Positions 16,779 through 24,958 of a stretch of DNA of 64,000 nucleotides are shown here, piece after piece; the stretch's first letter is position 1, and the number at the start of each line of letters is the position of its first letter. Below the pieces are notes generated by a model. The model was not told the origin of the DNA and ran no database searches. It saw only the letters and a program-made list of their open reading frames with translations. The stretch covers positions 558,001 through 622,000 of the forward strand of contig NZ_JBBPFS010000002.1 in assembly GCF_038069765.1 (NCBI RefSeq). The letters are read 5' to 3'. This DNA is from Arthrobacter_B sp038069765. Its GTDB lineage: Bacteria; Actinomycetota; Actinomycetes; Actinomycetales; Micrococcaceae. The position numbers and the translations under genes were made by a program.

Positions 16779-17816
16779 ATGAGGACACCCAAATCCATCG
16801 CAGCACTCTCGCTTGCCGTGCTGCTGGCAACCGGGACAGCGGCAGCCCCCGCCTATGCCGTCGGAGAGGGGCCCAACTACGGCGGGAACGAGACCATCAA
16901 CACCTCGATCCTGCGGACCTATGACGAAGTCGTTGCGGAGCTTCAAAAACAGGACGCCCGTCAAGCGGCGCTGGAGCTGGAAGTCATCGGCCAGTCCGTC
17001 AAGGGCCGGGACCTGTATCTCGCGAAGTACATCACCAACCCGGACAATCCCACGATCCTCTACCTGACCCAGCAGCACGGCAATGAGCAGCTGACCACCG
17101 AGGGGGCGCTGGAATTCATCAAGCACCTCGGCACCGGCAAAACCAAAGGGGTGTTGGACGGAGTGAACATCTTGGTTGTCCCCATGCTCAATCCCGACGG
17201 CGCGATGGGCGATGTCGACTTTCCCCTGGACGGCTACATCGCAGACGGCGGCCGGACCCTGACCCGGGCCAACGCGACCGGCACGGACCTGAACCGCGAC
17301 CACGTGGCCAAACTCCAGCCGGAAACCCAGGCGCTGCACCGGAACGTCCTGCAGGCGTACAGCGTCGATTACATGATTGACCTGCACCACCAGGGCACCC
17401 AAAGCGAACGCGACGGCCGGCTCGTGTCCGGATCGATCCTCTATCCGACAACGCCCAATGCGGATCCGGCCGTGGTCGAGGGCTCCAAGCAGTTGGGCGC
17501 AGTGGTGTTCGGTGCCGTCGACCCGACCGGCTGGGGGCATCTCGGACGGTACGTCGGAGGGTCCGCTGAAACGATCAGCCGCAACGGGATTGCGGTCGAG
17601 TACGGAATCTCCACGCTGCTCTTCGAGATGCGCGGCATGTCGGACAACACCAACCCCTCCGCTGTCCTGGGCCAGAAGAGCAACGGATATCTGATCAAAC
17701 AGACCGTCACCACGCTGGATGCAACCGCAAGGGCCATTGCGGACGGGTCAATCCGTTCCGCCGATACCTCATTCTGGGACACCCTCGCGGAACAGACCAC
17801 GCGCGACAGCGAGTAG
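16779..17816 (+). CDS. Secreted M14-family zinc carboxypeptidase
   Basis: A 345-residue exported metallopeptidase. A Sec signal peptide (residues ~1-27, ending 'APAYA') precedes the M14 domain. The zinc ligands are His and Glu in 'QQHGNEQ' and the later His in 'MIDLHHQG'. 'GTDLNRDH' supplies the substrate-binding Arg, and the catalytic Glu is in 'LFEMRG'. It should remove C-terminal residues from peptides or cell-wall peptides outside the cell; specificity is not evident. GGAGGAG is 7-8 nt before ATG 16779. TTGACA at 16708-16713 could be a -35 element, but the matching -10 is poor. Confidence 0.92.
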   Translation: MRTPKSIAALSLAVLLATGTAAAPAYAVGEGPNYGGNETINTSILRTYDEVVAELQKQDARQAALELEVIGQSVKGRDLYLAKYITNPDNPTILYLTQQHGNEQLTTEGALEFIKHLGTGKTKGVLDGVNILVVPMLNPDGAMGDVDFPLDGYIADGGRTLTRANATGTDLNRDHVAKLQPETQALHRNVLQAYSVDYMIDLHHQGTQSERDGRLVSGSILYPTTPNADPAVVEGSKQLGAVVFGAVDPTGWGHLGRYVGGSAETISRNGIAVEYGISTLLFEMRGMSDNTNPSAVLGQKSNGYLIKQTVTTLDATARAIADGSIRSADTSFWDTLAEQTTRDSE

Positions 17817-17827
17817 GCCCGGAGCCT

Positions 17828-17854
17828 CCGCCGGCCGGCAGCGCCGGCCGGCGG
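17828..17854 (+). terminator. Hairpin after the M14 peptidase gene
   Basis: Perfect 12-bp stem (17828-17839 with 17843-17854) and 3-nt loop, 11 bp after the stop codon. There is no T tract. Confidence 0.5.
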
Positions 17855-17970
17855 ACAGTGGAAGGAACATCACTGCGGCGGGGGCCCGGAATCGGATAGA
17901 GTAGCGGGGTAGCCGGGTCGGGCGCATCGGGAGGGGGGACGATGCGCGTTGAAACACGTCTGGAACCGCA

Positions 17971-19404
17971 TTGAGCAATATTCCCTCTGCCCCTTCAACC
18001 TCCCGGAACCCCGCTCCGGACAGCTCCGCCCCGGCGCAATCGCCGTCCACTGAGCTTTCTCCGGACGAGCCCGCCACCAACCGCCGGCCCGCCGAACCGC
18101 AGGACACCTCCGCGACAGCAACCGGCGGACGGTACGCCCGCATCTTCTCCCTCGCCGGCCGCGGCTTTGTCCCGATTGCTTTCCTGGCCCGTCTTCCCCT
18201 GGCAATGCTGACAGTGGGAGCTCTGACGCTGGTCACCAGCGTCACCGGCTCCTATGCCACCGGCGGCCTGGCCGCCGGAGCCGTCGGAATCGGTTCGGCC
18301 CTGGGGGCGCCGGTGCTCGGATACATGGCCGACCGGATCGGCCAGCGCCCCGTGCTGCTGACTACCGCCGTCGTCAACCCGCTGGCCATCGCACTGACCC
18401 TGTACATGGCCTTTCAGCTGCCCGACGCAGCCACTCCCTACGCGGCGCTCGCCGCAGCCTTCCTGATGGGGGCCACCTGCCCCCAGGTGGGTCCGCTGGC
18501 CCGCGTCCGGTGGATGTCGATGACCGAGCGCAAACAGTCCGGAGACTCTGCCGGCGCCCGCGACCTGGACACCGCGATGTCCTTTGAGAGCACCGCGGAC
18601 GAACTCAGCTTCGTGCTGGGGCCGGCGCTGGTCGGTCTGCTGGCCGCCGCCGTCGCACCCTGGCTGCCGCTGGCCCTCGCCGCCGTCCTGACGCTGAGCA
18701 TGGTCAGCGCATTCGCCGTGCATCCGACCGTCCGGGTTGTCGTGCCCGCCAGAGCCGCACGGGCTGCCCGTGCAGCACGAGACGCAGACGCCGCAAAGGC
18801 CGGGATGCCGGCCGAGCAGGATGTCGTCCACCCCCGTGCCGACTGGCTGCTGATCGCCCTGCCCGTCCTGGGCATGGTGGCCATGGGAACCTTCTTCGGC
18901 GGCACGCAGACGAGCCTCACCGCGTTCGGCGGGGTCTTCAACGTGTCCTCCGCAGCCGGGCTGCTGTATGCCGTCATGGGCATCAGCTCCGCGGCGGCGG
19001 CTCTGTCCGTTGCGTTCTGGCCTGAGCGCTTTACGCCCGCTGCGCGCTGGACGGTCTCGGCCGCGGCCATGGCAGCATTCTCCGTGCTCCTGCTTTTCCC
19101 CGCCGACATTCCCACCATGCTGGTGGCGCTCTTCATCATGGGCATTCCCCTGGGGCCGACCATGGTCAGCATCTTCGGCATGGGAGCCGTTGTTGCTCCC
19201 CGGCATCTGATGGGAACGGTCATGACGATGCTCGCCAGCGGAGTAGTCACCGGTACCGCCATAGGCGCGGCACTGGCCGGCCGCCTCGCCGACAGCTCCG
19301 GCCACCAGGCGGCGTTCCTCGTGCCGGTGGGAGCGGCGGTCGTGCTGCTCATCCTGAGCCTCTGCGTCCGGTGGGCAGTGGCTACCCGCCGCGGGCGGAG
19401 CTGA
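17971..19404 (+). CDS. MFS transporter
   Basis: A 477-residue major facilitator with about 12 hydrophobic segments. The N-terminal ~60 residues are Pro/Ser/Ala-rich and cytosolic, followed by 'YMADRIGQRP', which fits the loop 2-3 MFS motif. A central Ala/Arg-rich loop separates the two six-helix halves. The substrate is unknown. The start is TTG 17971 with GGAA 5 nt upstream; a later start within the polar N-terminus is possible. A TAGAGT -10 box at 17897-17902 would give a leader of about 60 nt. Confidence 0.85.
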   Translation: MSNIPSAPSTSRNPAPDSSAPAQSPSTELSPDEPATNRRPAEPQDTSATATGGRYARIFSLAGRGFVPIAFLARLPLAMLTVGALTLVTSVTGSYATGGLAAGAVGIGSALGAPVLGYMADRIGQRPVLLTTAVVNPLAIALTLYMAFQLPDAATPYAALAAAFLMGATCPQVGPLARVRWMSMTERKQSGDSAGARDLDTAMSFESTADELSFVLGPALVGLLAAAVAPWLPLALAAVLTLSMVSAFAVHPTVRVVVPARAARAARAARDADAAKAGMPAEQDVVHPRADWLLIALPVLGMVAMGTFFGGTQTSLTAFGGVFNVSSAAGLLYAVMGISSAAAALSVAFWPERFTPAARWTVSAAAMAAFSVLLLFPADIPTMLVALFIMGIPLGPTMVSIFGMGAVVAPRHLMGTVMTMLASGVVTGTAIGAALAGRLADSSGHQAAFLVPVGAAVVLLILSLCVRWAVATRRGRS

Positions 19405-19455
19405 ACAGACGGCCCCTGCGGCCGGCCCGGCTGTCGGGTCGGCGCTCAGGTGGCT

Positions 19456-19461
19456 TAGTAT
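19456..19461 (+). promoter_or_regulatory. Candidate -10 box of the small acidic gene
   Basis: TAGTAT about 53 nt before ATG 19515; no clear -35 element is visible. Confidence 0.35.
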
Positions 19462-19514
19462 CGAATCAAGCGCCGGAGTATTCGGCGGAGCCGCAGCGGA
19501 TGAGGAGACCCACC

Positions 19515-19688
19515 ATGGGCAGCGAAAAGAACGCCAACGAGGACCACTCCAAGGACGGCGAAAACACCACGGGGCCCGAGGGCACCATTCCCGACACCAA
19601 GGACGGCGTGGCCGCGGCGTCCACTGATGAACCGTCGAACTTCGAGCCCGAAGAAGACCAGGAATCCGCCGAGGGCGGATCCAAGTAG
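19515..19688 (+). CDS. Small acidic protein of unknown function (57 residues)
   Basis: A 57-residue, highly charged protein rich in Glu, Asp, Ser, Lys and Gly, with no hydrophobic segment and probably disordered. It is a real gene by context: GAGGAG is 7 nt before ATG 19515, a -10 box lies upstream, and a strong terminator follows 11 nt after the stop. Such small acidic proteins occur in arthrobacters as hypothetical proteins. I recognise no domain and infer no function. Confidence 0.7.
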   Translation: MGSEKNANEDHSKDGENTTGPEGTIPDTKDGVAAASTDEPSNFEPEEDQESAEGGSK

Positions 19689-19699
19689 CAGGCTCAGAA

Positions 19700-19745
19700 C
19701 ACAAAGAAGCCCGGACCGGAAACACCCGGTCCGGGCTTCTTTGTG
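19700..19745. terminator. Strong bidirectional terminator
   Basis: Perfect 20-bp stem (19700-19719 with 19726-19745) with a 6-nt loop. The outer arm gives A-rich and T-rich ends on both strands, so it can serve the small acidic gene (+) and the kinase gene (-). Confidence 0.85.
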
Positions 19746-19769
19746 TGTGGGGGCCTCTGGCGGAGAGCC

Positions 19770-20717
19770 CTAGCCCAGGCTCGGAGCGTGTGAGGGCGGC
19801 AGCGGGATGTAGATGTTGCCGGTCGTGACTCCGCCCGTCACGGCGTCGTCCGGGCCCGACTCGGCACCGGTGGCAGGGAGCACCGGCGCCTCCGCCTCCA
19901 ATCCGAGTGAACGCAGCGCAGCGGCGGCCTCGTGGGCATCGGGACGGGCTTCGACGGTGCGGGCGGTCATGGCGCGCAGCAGCTCCACCCAGTCGGAGCC
20001 GAGGTCTGCGGGCACCTCGGGATCACGGACCAGGCGGGCGACGGCGGACTCCACGATCGGGCCGGGGAAGGCTTTTTCTCCGGTGAGGCATTCAAGGAGT
20101 ACCAGGCCGAGGGAATAGATGTCGGTCCTTGGATCGACGGCTCCGCCCAGCGCCTGTTCCGGGCTCAGGTAGTTGGCGGTCCCAATGGTGGCGCCGTGGG
20201 CCGTTGCGATGGTTGCCTCGGTCATGCGTGCGATGCCGAAGTCGGTGAGCTTGGGGTACAGGCGGGTATCGTTCTCCGCCTGCGGGTACAGGAGGATGTT
20301 CGCGGGCTTGACGTCGCGGTGGATCACTCCGTTGGAGTGCACATAGTTCAGGGCATCGGCGAGGTCTGCCCCCAGCGAAGCAGTGGCAGTGGGTCCCAGG
20401 GGTCCCGACTTCAGTGTCCGGCGCAGGTCGGGGCCGTCAACAAGCTCCATGACCAGGAAGGTGGAGGCAGGTCCGTCGTCGTCCTGCATCACGCCGGCGT
20501 CCAGCAGAGTGACCAGGCCGGGGTGGTTCAGCGTAGCCAGCAGGAGGGTTTCAGTCTGCTGGCGGCGGTTCTCGTCGTCGTCGCTGACGTTGGGCCGGAA
20601 CAGCTTGACCGCCACTTCGCGGCCAAGGTTCTGATCCACTGCGCGGTAAACGGAGGCAGCGCCGCCCGTGCCGATGAGCTCGGTGGTCCGGTATCGGTTC
20701 CCAAGGAGTACATCCAC
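19770..20717 (-). CDS. Serine/threonine protein kinase (soluble, without PASTA domains)
   Basis: A 315-residue Hanks-type kinase. Visible motifs are the glycine loop 'GTGGAASVYRA', the ATP lysine in 'VAVKLF', catalytic 'HRDVKPANILL', 'LTDFGIARM' (DFG), 'GTANYLSPEQA' (P+1 loop) and 'DIYSLGLVLLE'. After the kinase domain comes a short acidic Pro/Gly tail. There is no transmembrane segment or PASTA repeat, so it is cytosolic, unlike PknB. GTG 20717 is the start because GGGAGG lies 6 nt upstream; the frame is open to 20786. Substrates are unknown. Confidence 0.93.
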   Translation of the reverse strand: MDVLLGNRYRTTELIGTGGAASVYRAVDQNLGREVAVKLFRPNVSDDDENRRQQTETLLLATLNHPGLVTLLDAGVMQDDDGPASTFLVMELVDGPDLRRTLKSGPLGPTATASLGADLADALNYVHSNGVIHRDVKPANILLYPQAENDTRLYPKLTDFGIARMTEATIATAHGATIGTANYLSPEQALGGAVDPRTDIYSLGLVLLECLTGEKAFPGPIVESAVARLVRDPEVPADLGSDWVELLRAMTARTVEARPDAHEAAAALRSLGLEAEAPVLPATGAESGPDDAVTGGVTTGNIYIPLPPSHAPSLG

Positions 20718-20795
20718 GGGTGTCCTCCCTAGAGGGTGTGTCGAAAAACAGGTAACTGGCAGGGGTCCGGGTCTGTTGCTAACCACCGGACGCAG

Positions 20796-20854
20796 GAGCA
20801 GCGCAGTAAATCCAAATTAATCAGCAGCCTGATTAATTTGGTCCTACGCTGCTC
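20796..20854. promoter_or_regulatory. AT-rich long inverted repeat upstream of the kinase gene
   Basis: Inner arms of 13 bp (20812-20824 and 20829-20841, perfect, ending TTAATCAG/CTGATTAA) with a 4-nt centre lie inside outer 8-bp arms (20796-20803 and 20847-20854). It could be an operator for the kinase gene or a terminator of the upstream hydrolase gene. The rest of this ~275-bp gap shows nothing else. Confidence 0.6.
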
Positions 20855-20992
20855 ACCTTCCCACCATATCCTGAGGCACCGGCACTTCCCTGCAGGCTGA
20901 GTCGCCTTTACCAAGACGTAATATGTGCCTTCTCACCAGGAGGTGCGCCGGGAGGTGTCCTGGTGCTGTGGGCTCCGGCCCCGGTACGGGCG

Positions 20993-21793
20993 CTACCCGA
21001 GGAAGCTGACGGCGGCCTGCTTGAAGGCACGGGAGGTGACGGCATTGACGTGCGTTCGGCCCGGGAGCCGGAGCAGCTCCGCCTGTCCGGACAGCTCGGC
21101 CAGTTCCGCGTTGCCGGCCGCAAAGGTGTCCAGGTCTCCGGCAACCAGCAGCACCGGCATGGCCGGCACCGCCTCGGCAGGAACAAACGGCTCCTGCCGG
21201 ACAGCCTCAACCATGGACAGCAGGACCGGCAGGTTGTTGCCGGGCACAAGCGAGGCCATGCGCAGCAGCTCGGCAGTGGTGCCGTCGGTTATCTCCCCGG
21301 TCCCGGCGAGGTTCGCCCGGGCTGCGTCCAGATCGAACGCGGCCAGCGGGTCGTCGGTTCCGGGCCCGCCGCCGAGGACCAAGCGGTGCACCAGCTCCGG
21401 CTGCGTTGCTCCAAACTCCCACGCCAGTCGGGAGCCCAGCGAATAACCGATAATGTCCACGCCGCTTTCGGGATTGTCCGCGGCCAGCGGAAGCACTCCG
21501 GCGTCCATCAGCAGCTGCAGCAGGTCAGCACGGATCCGGCTGGGCCGGTAGGCGTCCAGGTCCTCGGGTGCGGCGCTCCTCCCGTGGCCGGGCAGATCCA
21601 CGGTAAGTACAGTGCGGCCGGCGGCGGTCAGCGCGCCGACCCAGCCCGAATCGTGCCAGTTCAAGCGGGACGAGGAGGCGAAGCCGTGGAGCAGGAGCAC
21701 CGGCCGGGAGGCGGAGCGGCCGCCCTCGGGCTGAATGATCTCTGCGAACAACCGGGGATCGGTGCCCTCGACGGTGCGGGTCCTGAGTTCCAT
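20993..21793 (-). CDS. Alpha/beta-fold hydrolase
   Basis: A 266-residue hydrolase with a complete catalytic triad: the oxyanion segment 'LLHGFASS', the nucleophile elbow 'GYSLGS', the acid in 'AGDLDTFA' and the histidine in 'GRTHVNAV'. 'VDLPGHGRS' is typical of small-ester or C-C-bond hydrolases of the MhpC/BioH type. The substrate is unknown. GGGGAG is 6 nt before ATG 21793. It runs in the same direction as the kinase gene, 275 bp upstream of it, with a long inverted repeat between them. Confidence 0.88.
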   Translation of the reverse strand: MELRTRTVEGTDPRLFAEIIQPEGGRSASRPVLLLHGFASSSRLNWHDSGWVGALTAAGRTVLTVDLPGHGRSAAPEDLDAYRPSRIRADLLQLLMDAGVLPLAADNPESGVDIIGYSLGSRLAWEFGATQPELVHRLVLGGGPGTDDPLAAFDLDAARANLAGTGEITDGTTAELLRMASLVPGNNLPVLLSMVEAVRQEPFVPAEAVPAMPVLLVAGDLDTFAAGNAELAELSGQAELLRLPGRTHVNAVTSRAFKQAAVSFLG

Positions 21794-21827
21794 GGCCTAC
21801 TCCCCGTCCGGCGCGGCGGTGCCGCCT

Positions 21828-22016
21828 TCATCGAGCTCGGGCAGGGGGAGAGCGGGTTGTGCCACGTCGATACTCCAATACTCGCTGGATCCCGAAGACG
21901 ACGCTGTCGACGTTCGGGGCAACCCCGTCTTCCGGGTCACCTGAAAGACACGGTACGTCGAATCCGGCGACCCGCTCAACCGGCGCACGCAGGGTGTCGG
22001 CAGTGCACTCCGTTTC
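21828..22016 (-). pseudogene. Remnant resembling the C-terminus of a 2-oxoacid dehydrogenase E1 beta subunit
   Basis: One minus-strand frame reads 'RAPVERVAGFDVP' and then 'PNVDSVVFGIQRVLEYRRG' before a TGA at 21830. This matches the general pattern of the last ~40 residues of E1 beta subunits (APVxRVxGxDxP ... PNxDxVxxxIxxVL). The rest of the gene is absent: upstream the frame has no start, no ribosome site and no further similarity. A different frame gives a 63-residue ORF (21797-21988) ending just before the hydrolase gene, which I consider less likely to be real. The similarity is from memory of the family and is unconfirmed. Confidence 0.4.
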
Positions 22017-22171
22017 CCGCCTTGTGCGCGGCTCCCGGAGGGAGCGGGGCTGAAGGTGCCAAGGGGGCGGGCGGGGAGGGAATTTTATGTTTTTGGGCCG
22101 GGACTGGCTTTTATTTTTTTACGGGGTATGGTCATGAGTCATCGATGTTGTTTCTTTAAGAGGAGCCTAAA

Positions 22172-22303
22172 TTGTCAGGTAAATCCCCACAGGGTTCAAA
22201 CGAGAAGAAGCCGGGCAAGTCCATCAAGGACAAGCGGGCAGAAAAAAGAGCCAAGAATTCCAGCGAAAACGAGCTGATTCCCAAGAAGCGCAAGGGCCAG
22301 TAG
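22172..22303 (+). CDS. Small basic protein of unknown function (43 residues)
   Basis: A 43-residue Lys/Arg-rich protein containing 'KKPGKSIKDKRAEKRAK' and ending 'PKKRKGQ'. It starts at TTG 22172, with AAGAGGAG ending 7 nt upstream, an excellent ribosome site that makes translation likely despite the short length. Similar small basic 'GKSIKxKRAxKRAK' proteins are common hypothetical genes in arthrobacters. The charge suggests nucleic-acid or ribosome binding, which is inference only. Confidence 0.65.
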   Translation: MSGKSPQGSNEKKPGKSIKDKRAEKRAKNSSENELIPKKRKGQ

Positions 22304-22843
22304 CCCCGGCGGGTTGCTGAGGCCGCCGGCGGGATCAGCAGAGCCGGCGGGCCCACTGCAGCGCCGGGGCCCGGAATACCTGTGGAAGCCCCGAGGGCTG
22401 GCGGGTTGTCCGGGCCCCGGCCTCGCCTTTACCTGAAAAAACCCGGCGGATTTTATTGGGGCTGGCCCGCTGGAGTCTTCCCCCGAAAACCGGCTGTAAT
22501 TTCGCAGGACAAAGGGGCCGCTTTTGGTGCCTAATAATGCAAAAAGTTTATATATTTCCTGAGTGGACCGCGGGCGGGCAGGAAAAGCCGGATAAAACCC
22601 GGATAAAACCCGGGCGCAAGGCAAAAAGCCTGGAGCAGGAAAACCCGGAAAGCCCAACGTCCCGAAACCGGGATCGGTAAAAGCGGCCGATAAAAAGACG
22701 TCCTGAAGCCGGGCGCACGCACACCCTGATCCGGAAACAGAAAACAGGGAAAATCCCGGATACGCAACAGTGACCGGCTAAGCAACAGTGATCCGGCCGC
22801 CCGGCTCTGGTCGAGCCGCCCGTTTTAGTCGAGCTGCCCGGTT
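22304..22843. other. 540-bp non-coding stretch with degenerate short repeats
   Basis: There is no credible gene on either strand. The stretch has an unusual mix of GC-rich and A-rich runs (clustered AAAACCCGG-type words) and short direct repeats: a CCGGCGGG word three times near 22308-22370, a CCGGATAAAACC-like word twice near 22587-22612, and an AGCAACAGTGA-like word twice near 22765-22795. It looks like decayed or repeat-expanded DNA. Confidence 0.5.
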
Positions 22844-22859
22844 TTAGTCGAGCTGCCCG
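22822..22859. repeat. 19-bp tandem duplication over the permease stop codon
   Basis: Two perfect 19-bp units (22822-22840 and 22841-22859), plus a degenerate third copy on the left. The right-hand unit holds the TAA stop of the minus-strand permease, so the last codons and the stop are repeated downstream. Confidence 0.8.
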
Positions 22860-24259
22860 GCGCGTGACGTCCGGCGGTCCAGCAGCCACGCTGCCGTGCC
22901 CAGCACGCAGGTCAGGGCCAGTGTCGCCACCAGCTGGATACGCACCGCCGAATCCAGGAACCCGAGCACCACGATGCCGGCCAGCAGTGCCAGGGCGAAG
23001 TAGGACAGCCAGGGGAAGGCCCACATCTTGAAGGTGAGCTCCCTGCCGGCGGCCTCGGCGCGGCGGCGCAGGATGATCTGTGAAACGATCGACACGCCCC
23101 ACACCACCAGGCAGGTGGACCCCACCAGGTTCAGCAGGAGCATCAGGACCTTCTCCGGGTACAGGTAGTTCAGCACCACGGCCAGGAACCCGAACGCGAC
23201 GGAGGCAGCCACCGCCGCGCGGGGGACCCCGTTGGTGCTTTTGTGTCCCAGGGACCGGGGTGCCCGGCCCCGCTCGGCCAGCGAGAAGACCATCCGGGAT
23301 GCCCCGTACAGGTTGGCGTTCAGCGCCGACAGCAGTGCCACAACTATGACTACGGCCATGACGGTGTCGGCGCCGGGAACCCGGGCGGCGGCCAGCGCCG
23401 CAACAAAGGGGCCGGTGCTGAGGGCTTCGCTGTCCCACGGCAGGATGGTGACAATCACCAGTACCGAACCAATGAACAAGACCAGGATGCGCCACACCAC
23501 TGAGCTGATGGCCTTGGCGATGTTGGTCTCGGGGTTCTCGGTGTCGGCGGCGGCGACGGCGACGATCTCGGTGCCGCCGAAAGCAAAGACCACCAGCAGC
23601 AGCCCGGCGCCGACCCCGCTCCAGCCGTGGGGCATAAAGCCCCCGTTGCCGGTGAGGTTGCTCAGGCCGGGGGCCGGAACGTTGGGCAGCCAGCCGGCGA
23701 TGAACGCGATGCCGATGCCCAGGAACGCCACGATGGCGAGCACCTTCAGCAGGGCGAACCAGTACTCGAACTCGCCGAAGCTCGCCACCCCTCCCAGATT
23801 GATGGCCGTGAACAGGGTCATGAAGGCCAAAGCCAGCACCCACTGCTCGGAGCCGGGCCACATGGAAGCAACAATGGCTGCCGCAGCAGTGGCCTCGGCT
23901 GCAATAACGATGACCAGCTGCAGCCACCACAGCCATCCGATGGTGGTGCCCGCCGGCCGGCCCAGCGCTTTCTCCGCATACACGGAGAAGGCGCCGCTGC
24001 TGGGATCCGCGGCAGCCATCTCGCCCATCATCCTCATGACCAGGATGACCATGGTGCCCGCAATAAGGAAGGACAGCAGGACTGCCGGTCCGGCGGCCTG
24101 GATGCCGGCTCCGGAGCCGACAAAAAGCCCGGTGCCGATGGCGCTGCCCAGGCTCATGAACACCAGATGGCGGGGGCGCATCTTCCGCACGTTGGGCGGT
24201 GCCGCCGGAAGCGGGGTGCCTGATCCGGAAGAACCGGCTGCGGACGTTCGGGTGGTCAT
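22844..24259 (-). CDS. APC-superfamily amino acid permease
   Basis: A 471-residue polytopic secondary transporter (about 12 helices) that imports amino acids with H+. The first helix carries the APC signature 'SLGSAIGTGLFVGSG', followed by 'GEMAAADPSSGAFSVYAEK', as in the amino-acid transporter family of GABA, aromatic and proline permeases. The exact substrate is not evident. AAAGG lies 10 nt before ATG 24259. It is divergent from an Lrp/AsnC regulator, a usual arrangement for amino-acid-responsive control, so that regulator probably controls it. The 3' end sits in a tandem duplication. Confidence 0.92.
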   Translation of the reverse strand: MTTRTSAAGSSGSGTPLPAAPPNVRKMRPRHLVFMSLGSAIGTGLFVGSGAGIQAAGPAVLLSFLIAGTMVILVMRMMGEMAAADPSSGAFSVYAEKALGRPAGTTIGWLWWLQLVIVIAAEATAAAAIVASMWPGSEQWVLALAFMTLFTAINLGGVASFGEFEYWFALLKVLAIVAFLGIGIAFIAGWLPNVPAPGLSNLTGNGGFMPHGWSGVGAGLLLVVFAFGGTEIVAVAAADTENPETNIAKAISSVVWRILVLFIGSVLVIVTILPWDSEALSTGPFVAALAAARVPGADTVMAVVIVVALLSALNANLYGASRMVFSLAERGRAPRSLGHKSTNGVPRAAVAASVAFGFLAVVLNYLYPEKVLMLLLNLVGSTCLVVWGVSIVSQIILRRRAEAAGRELTFKMWAFPWLSYFALALLAGIVVLGFLDSAVRIQLVATLALTCVLGTAAWLLDRRTSRAGQLD

Positions 24260-24363
24260 GGAAATGGCGCCTTTGAAGTTGGGGGATTGCCATGAAGTGG
24301 CCTATCCATCCTATGCCGCGGGTGCCGACTAGAAGGAATGTAGAGCGTTAATGTCAGAATGCT

Positions 24364-24369
24364 TACAGT
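24364..24369 (+). promoter_or_regulatory. Candidate -10 box of the Lrp/AsnC gene
   Basis: TACAGT about 36 nt before ATG 24405. It lies inside the longer open frame that begins at 24351, which argues for the downstream start. Confidence 0.4.
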
Positions 24370-24404
24370 TTGCACAGCTGGGTGCTGTGCAGGAGAGGTT
24401 AAAA

Positions 24405-24872
24405 ATGGCTACCGACGCTCTGGATGCCCGCATCATTGCACTGTTCACCGACGAACCCCGGATGTCGGTGCTGGAGGCATCGCGCACACTTCAGGTGGCG
24501 CGTGCCACGGTTCAGGCGCGGCTCGACCGGATGCAGCGGCTGGGGGTCATCTCGGGCTGGGGCCCGAGGGTGGACCCTGCCGCCCTGGGGTACGGGGTGG
24601 TGGCCTACTGTTCCCTGACGATCAGCCAGGATGCCGGGCACGCCGCCGTCGTCCGGGCACTGGAAGAGATCCCCGAAATCCAGGAAGTCCACACCGTCTC
24701 GGGTGAAAGTGACCTGCTGGCACGGGTGGCCGCCCGGTCCAACTCCGACCTGCAGCGCGTCATAGATGACATGGTTGCCACCCGCACCATTGTGCGCTCA
24801 TCCTCGGTGATTGTGCTCAACACTCATTTTGAAGGCCGGACCCTGCCGCTGCTTCAGGCCGCCTCCGAATAA
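24405..24872 (+). CDS. Lrp/AsnC family transcriptional regulator
   Basis: A 155-residue regulator with an N-terminal winged helix ('MSVLEASRTLQVARATVQARLDRMQRLGVI', split at residues ~20-49) and a C-terminal RAM ligand-binding domain containing 'HTVSGESDLLARVAA'. I use ATG 24405, because AGGAGAGG is 6 nt upstream; an in-frame ATG at 24351 would place the -10 box inside the gene. It is divergent from the amino-acid permease, its likely target. The ligand is probably an amino acid, identity unknown. Confidence 0.9.
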   Translation: MATDALDARIIALFTDEPRMSVLEASRTLQVARATVQARLDRMQRLGVISGWGPRVDPAALGYGVVAYCSLTISQDAGHAAVVRALEEIPEIQEVHTVSGESDLLARVAARSNSDLQRVIDDMVATRTIVRSSSVIVLNTHFEGRTLPLLQAASE

Positions 24873-24958
24873 TCCGCTGCGGATAGAACCCCCGGTCGGG
24901 CCGCCCGTAACTCCGCCGCGGCCGAATGTGACGCAGACCGCAGTATTTCCGCCGACAT

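Noticed and set aside
14705..16798. 697-residue minus-strand open frame inside sbcC
   Set aside because: Antisense shadow of a gene with Walker A, zinc hook and signature motif in the right order; the product has no recognisable family.
21797..21988. 63-residue minus-strand frame just before the hydrolase gene
   Set aside because: Its position suggests a cotranscribed small gene, but there is no ribosome site, and another frame of the same DNA resembles an E1 beta C-terminus better. I kept the latter as a tentative remnant.
24351..24404. In-frame ATG at 24351 as the Lrp/AsnC start
   Set aside because: The ribosome site AGGAGAGG and a -10 box both lie downstream of it, so translation should begin at 24405.
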